Part shown: positions 5,426 to 6,478 of the stretch, piece by piece
How positions within the stretch are numbered: the first letter of the stretch is position 1
How the letters are laid out: the number at the start of each line of letters is the position of its first letter
From: JAJNBA01 sp035696925
Lineage (GTDB): Bacteria; Actinomycetota; UBA4738; HRBIN12
Assembly (NCBI GenBank): GCA_035696925.1
Contig: DASSDW010000178.1
Coordinates: forward strand, 1-6,478
Length of the DNA: 6,478 nt
Direction: 5' to 3'
Position numbers and translations under genes: made by a program
Notes under the pieces: model-generated
The model's database searches: none
What the model saw: only the letters and a program-made list of their open reading frames with translations
What the model was told of the DNA's origin: nothing

Positions 5426-6478
5426 GGTCATCTGGTCCGGCGTCCCGATCCGGTACCAGCGGTAGCCGTAGCCGCCCAGCTTCAGCTCCAGGGAGGTGCC
5501 GTCGATCTCGTCGAGAGCTGGCCGCTCGTCGAGCAGATCGTCGAGCGTCGCGCCCGCGGGCACGTCGCCGAGCTCCACGCGCACGACGCACGGGTCGGCG
5601 CCCAGGTTGTGGATCGCGACGACGCTCCGACCCTCCCAGTCGCACCGGTGCGCGAGGACCGCATCGACGTCGGTCTCCAGGACCTGCCAGGAGCCCCACG
5701 CGAGCTCGGTCGTCTCGCGCCGGCGCCGGATGACCCGCTCCATCCAGGTCAGCAGGGAATCGGGGTCGCGTCGTTGCGCCGCGGCGTTCACCGCCATCGG
5801 CCCGAACCTGCCCTCGACGACCGGCCGGCGCAGACGCGACGGCGGGGCCGAGGAGAACCCACCGTTCTTCTCGTCGGTCCACTGCATCGGTGAGCGGACG
5901 CTCAACCGCCCCTCGATCTCGAGGTTCTCCGCCATCCCGATCTCCTCGCCGTAGAACAGCACCGGCGTGCCGGGGAGCGAGAACAGCAGGCTGTAGGCCA
6001 TCCGGATGCGTTGTTCGTCGCCGTCGAGCATGGAGGGGAGGCGCCGCCGGAGCCCACGTCCGAAGAGCTGCATGTCCTCCTCCGGGCCGAACGCGTCGAA
6101 GACCTCCTGGCGCTGCGCGTCGGTCAGCTTGTCGAGCGTGAGCTCGTCGTGGTTGCGGAGGAAGTTCGCGTACTGCTGGTCGTCTGTCTTCCGCACCGTC
6201 TCGCGGAGCGCCTTCGCCAGCGGACGAGCGTCCTGGCGCGCCAGCGAGAGGTAGATCGACTGCATCAGGATGAAGTTGAAGAGCAGCTGGACCTCGTCGC
6301 CGTCGGGGCCGCCGAAGAACAGCTGCAGATCCTTGTTGGGCAGGTTCACCTCGCCGAGCATCATCACGTCGCCTCTGCGCCGGGACATGAACGACCGGAG
6401 GTCCCGGAGGAAGTCGTGCGGGTCGAGCTCCACCTCGCCCGCGATCCCGCCGGTCTCCAGGAGGAACGGCACGGCATC
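5417..6478 (-). CDS. GH13 trehalose synthase-like alpha-glucosyltransferase, C-terminal part
   Basis: This minus-strand frame runs off the right edge of the window; 353 residues are visible and the N-terminal half of the barrel is missing. It belongs to the alpha-amylase superfamily (GH13) and most resembles TreS, which interconverts maltose and trehalose. The first visible residue, D1 of DAVPFLLE (bases 6476-6478), fits the catalytic nucleophile. E43 in LGEVN fits the acid/base and D111 in NFLRNHDELTL the third catalytic Asp. LLFSLPGTPVLFYGEEIGM (163-181) and SVRSPMQW (193-200) follow, then NGGFS. The end, GGYGYRWYRI, fits the closing strand of domain C, with no fused maltokinase. GTG 6472 is not a credible start because the conserved block continues upstream. 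A related GH13 activity such as alpha-glucosidase or amylosucrase-like is possible. It converges with the cyclase gene and overlaps it by 4 bp; a functional link is not evident. Confidence 0.88.
   Translation of the reverse strand, partial: DAVPFLLETGGIAGEVELDPHDFLRDLRSFMSRRRGDVMMLGEVNLPNKDLQLFFGGPDGDEVQLLFNFILMQSIYLSLARQDARPLAKALRETVRKTDDQQYANFLRNHDELTLDKLTDAQRQEVFDAFGPEEDMQLFGRGLRRRLPSMLDGDEQRIRMAYSLLFSLPGTPVLFYGEEIGMAENLEIEGRLSVRSPMQWTDEKNGGFSSAPPSRLRRPVVEGRFGPMAVNAAAQRRDPDSLLTWMERVIRRRRETTELAWGSWQVLETDVDAVLAHRCDWEGRSVVAIHNLGADPCVVRVELGDVPAGATLDDLLDERPALDEIDGTSLELKLGGYGYRWYRIGTPDQMTPP

Noticed and set aside
3765..5882. A 705-codon open frame on the minus strand opposite the membrane cyclase gene
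   Set aside because: It is low-complexity (Arg, Asp, Pro-rich), covers a clear cyclase-propeller gene and runs into the GH13 gene in another frame. It is a composition artefact.
1..6478. Mobile element, CRISPR array, tRNA or rRNA
   Set aside because: I found no terminal inverted repeats with a transposase, no regularly spaced DNA repeats outside the propeller coding region, and no tRNA- or rRNA-like segments.

Overview
This GC-rich window carries one partial gene at each edge and two complete genes between them. High GC, family content and probable leaderless starts fit an actinobacterium (Actinomycetota) or a related GC-rich soil lineage such as Chloroflexota. The sequence does not settle which.

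Layout. (1) 1-276, plus strand: the last 91 residues of a probable NERD-domain (nuclease-related) protein. (2) 277-568: a non-coding gap with a 12-bp palindrome, a strong 12-bp-stem hairpin that probably ends the first transcript, and a promoter for the next gene. (3) 569-3772, plus strand: a 1067-residue soluble signalling protein with a zinc ribbon, a class III nucleotide cyclase, a STAND/AAA-type ATPase and a helical TPR-like tail. (4) 3773-3833: a 61-bp gap with a second promoter. (5) 3834-5420, plus strand: a 528-residue membrane cyclase with an N-terminal class III cyclase, one transmembrane helix, and a C-terminal domain whose seven Trp-centred repeats (about 40 residues each) indicate a seven-bladed beta-propeller outside the membrane. 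(6) 5417-6478, minus strand: the C-terminal 353 residues of a GH13 trehalose synthase-like enzyme, converging on the cyclase gene. The two genes share a CTAG that supplies both stop codons.

How they may work together. The two adjacent cyclases could feed one cyclic-nucleotide pool from different inputs: a cytoplasmic ATPase/TPR switch and an envelope-facing propeller. Each appears to have its own leaderless promoter with identical -10-to-start spacing. The membrane cyclase has Asp and Lys where canonical adenylate cyclases have Lys and Asp for base recognition, so its nucleotide product is open. The flanking NERD and GH13 genes show no clear functional link to the cyclases. I see no RNA genes, CRISPR arrays, mobile elements or phage genes.
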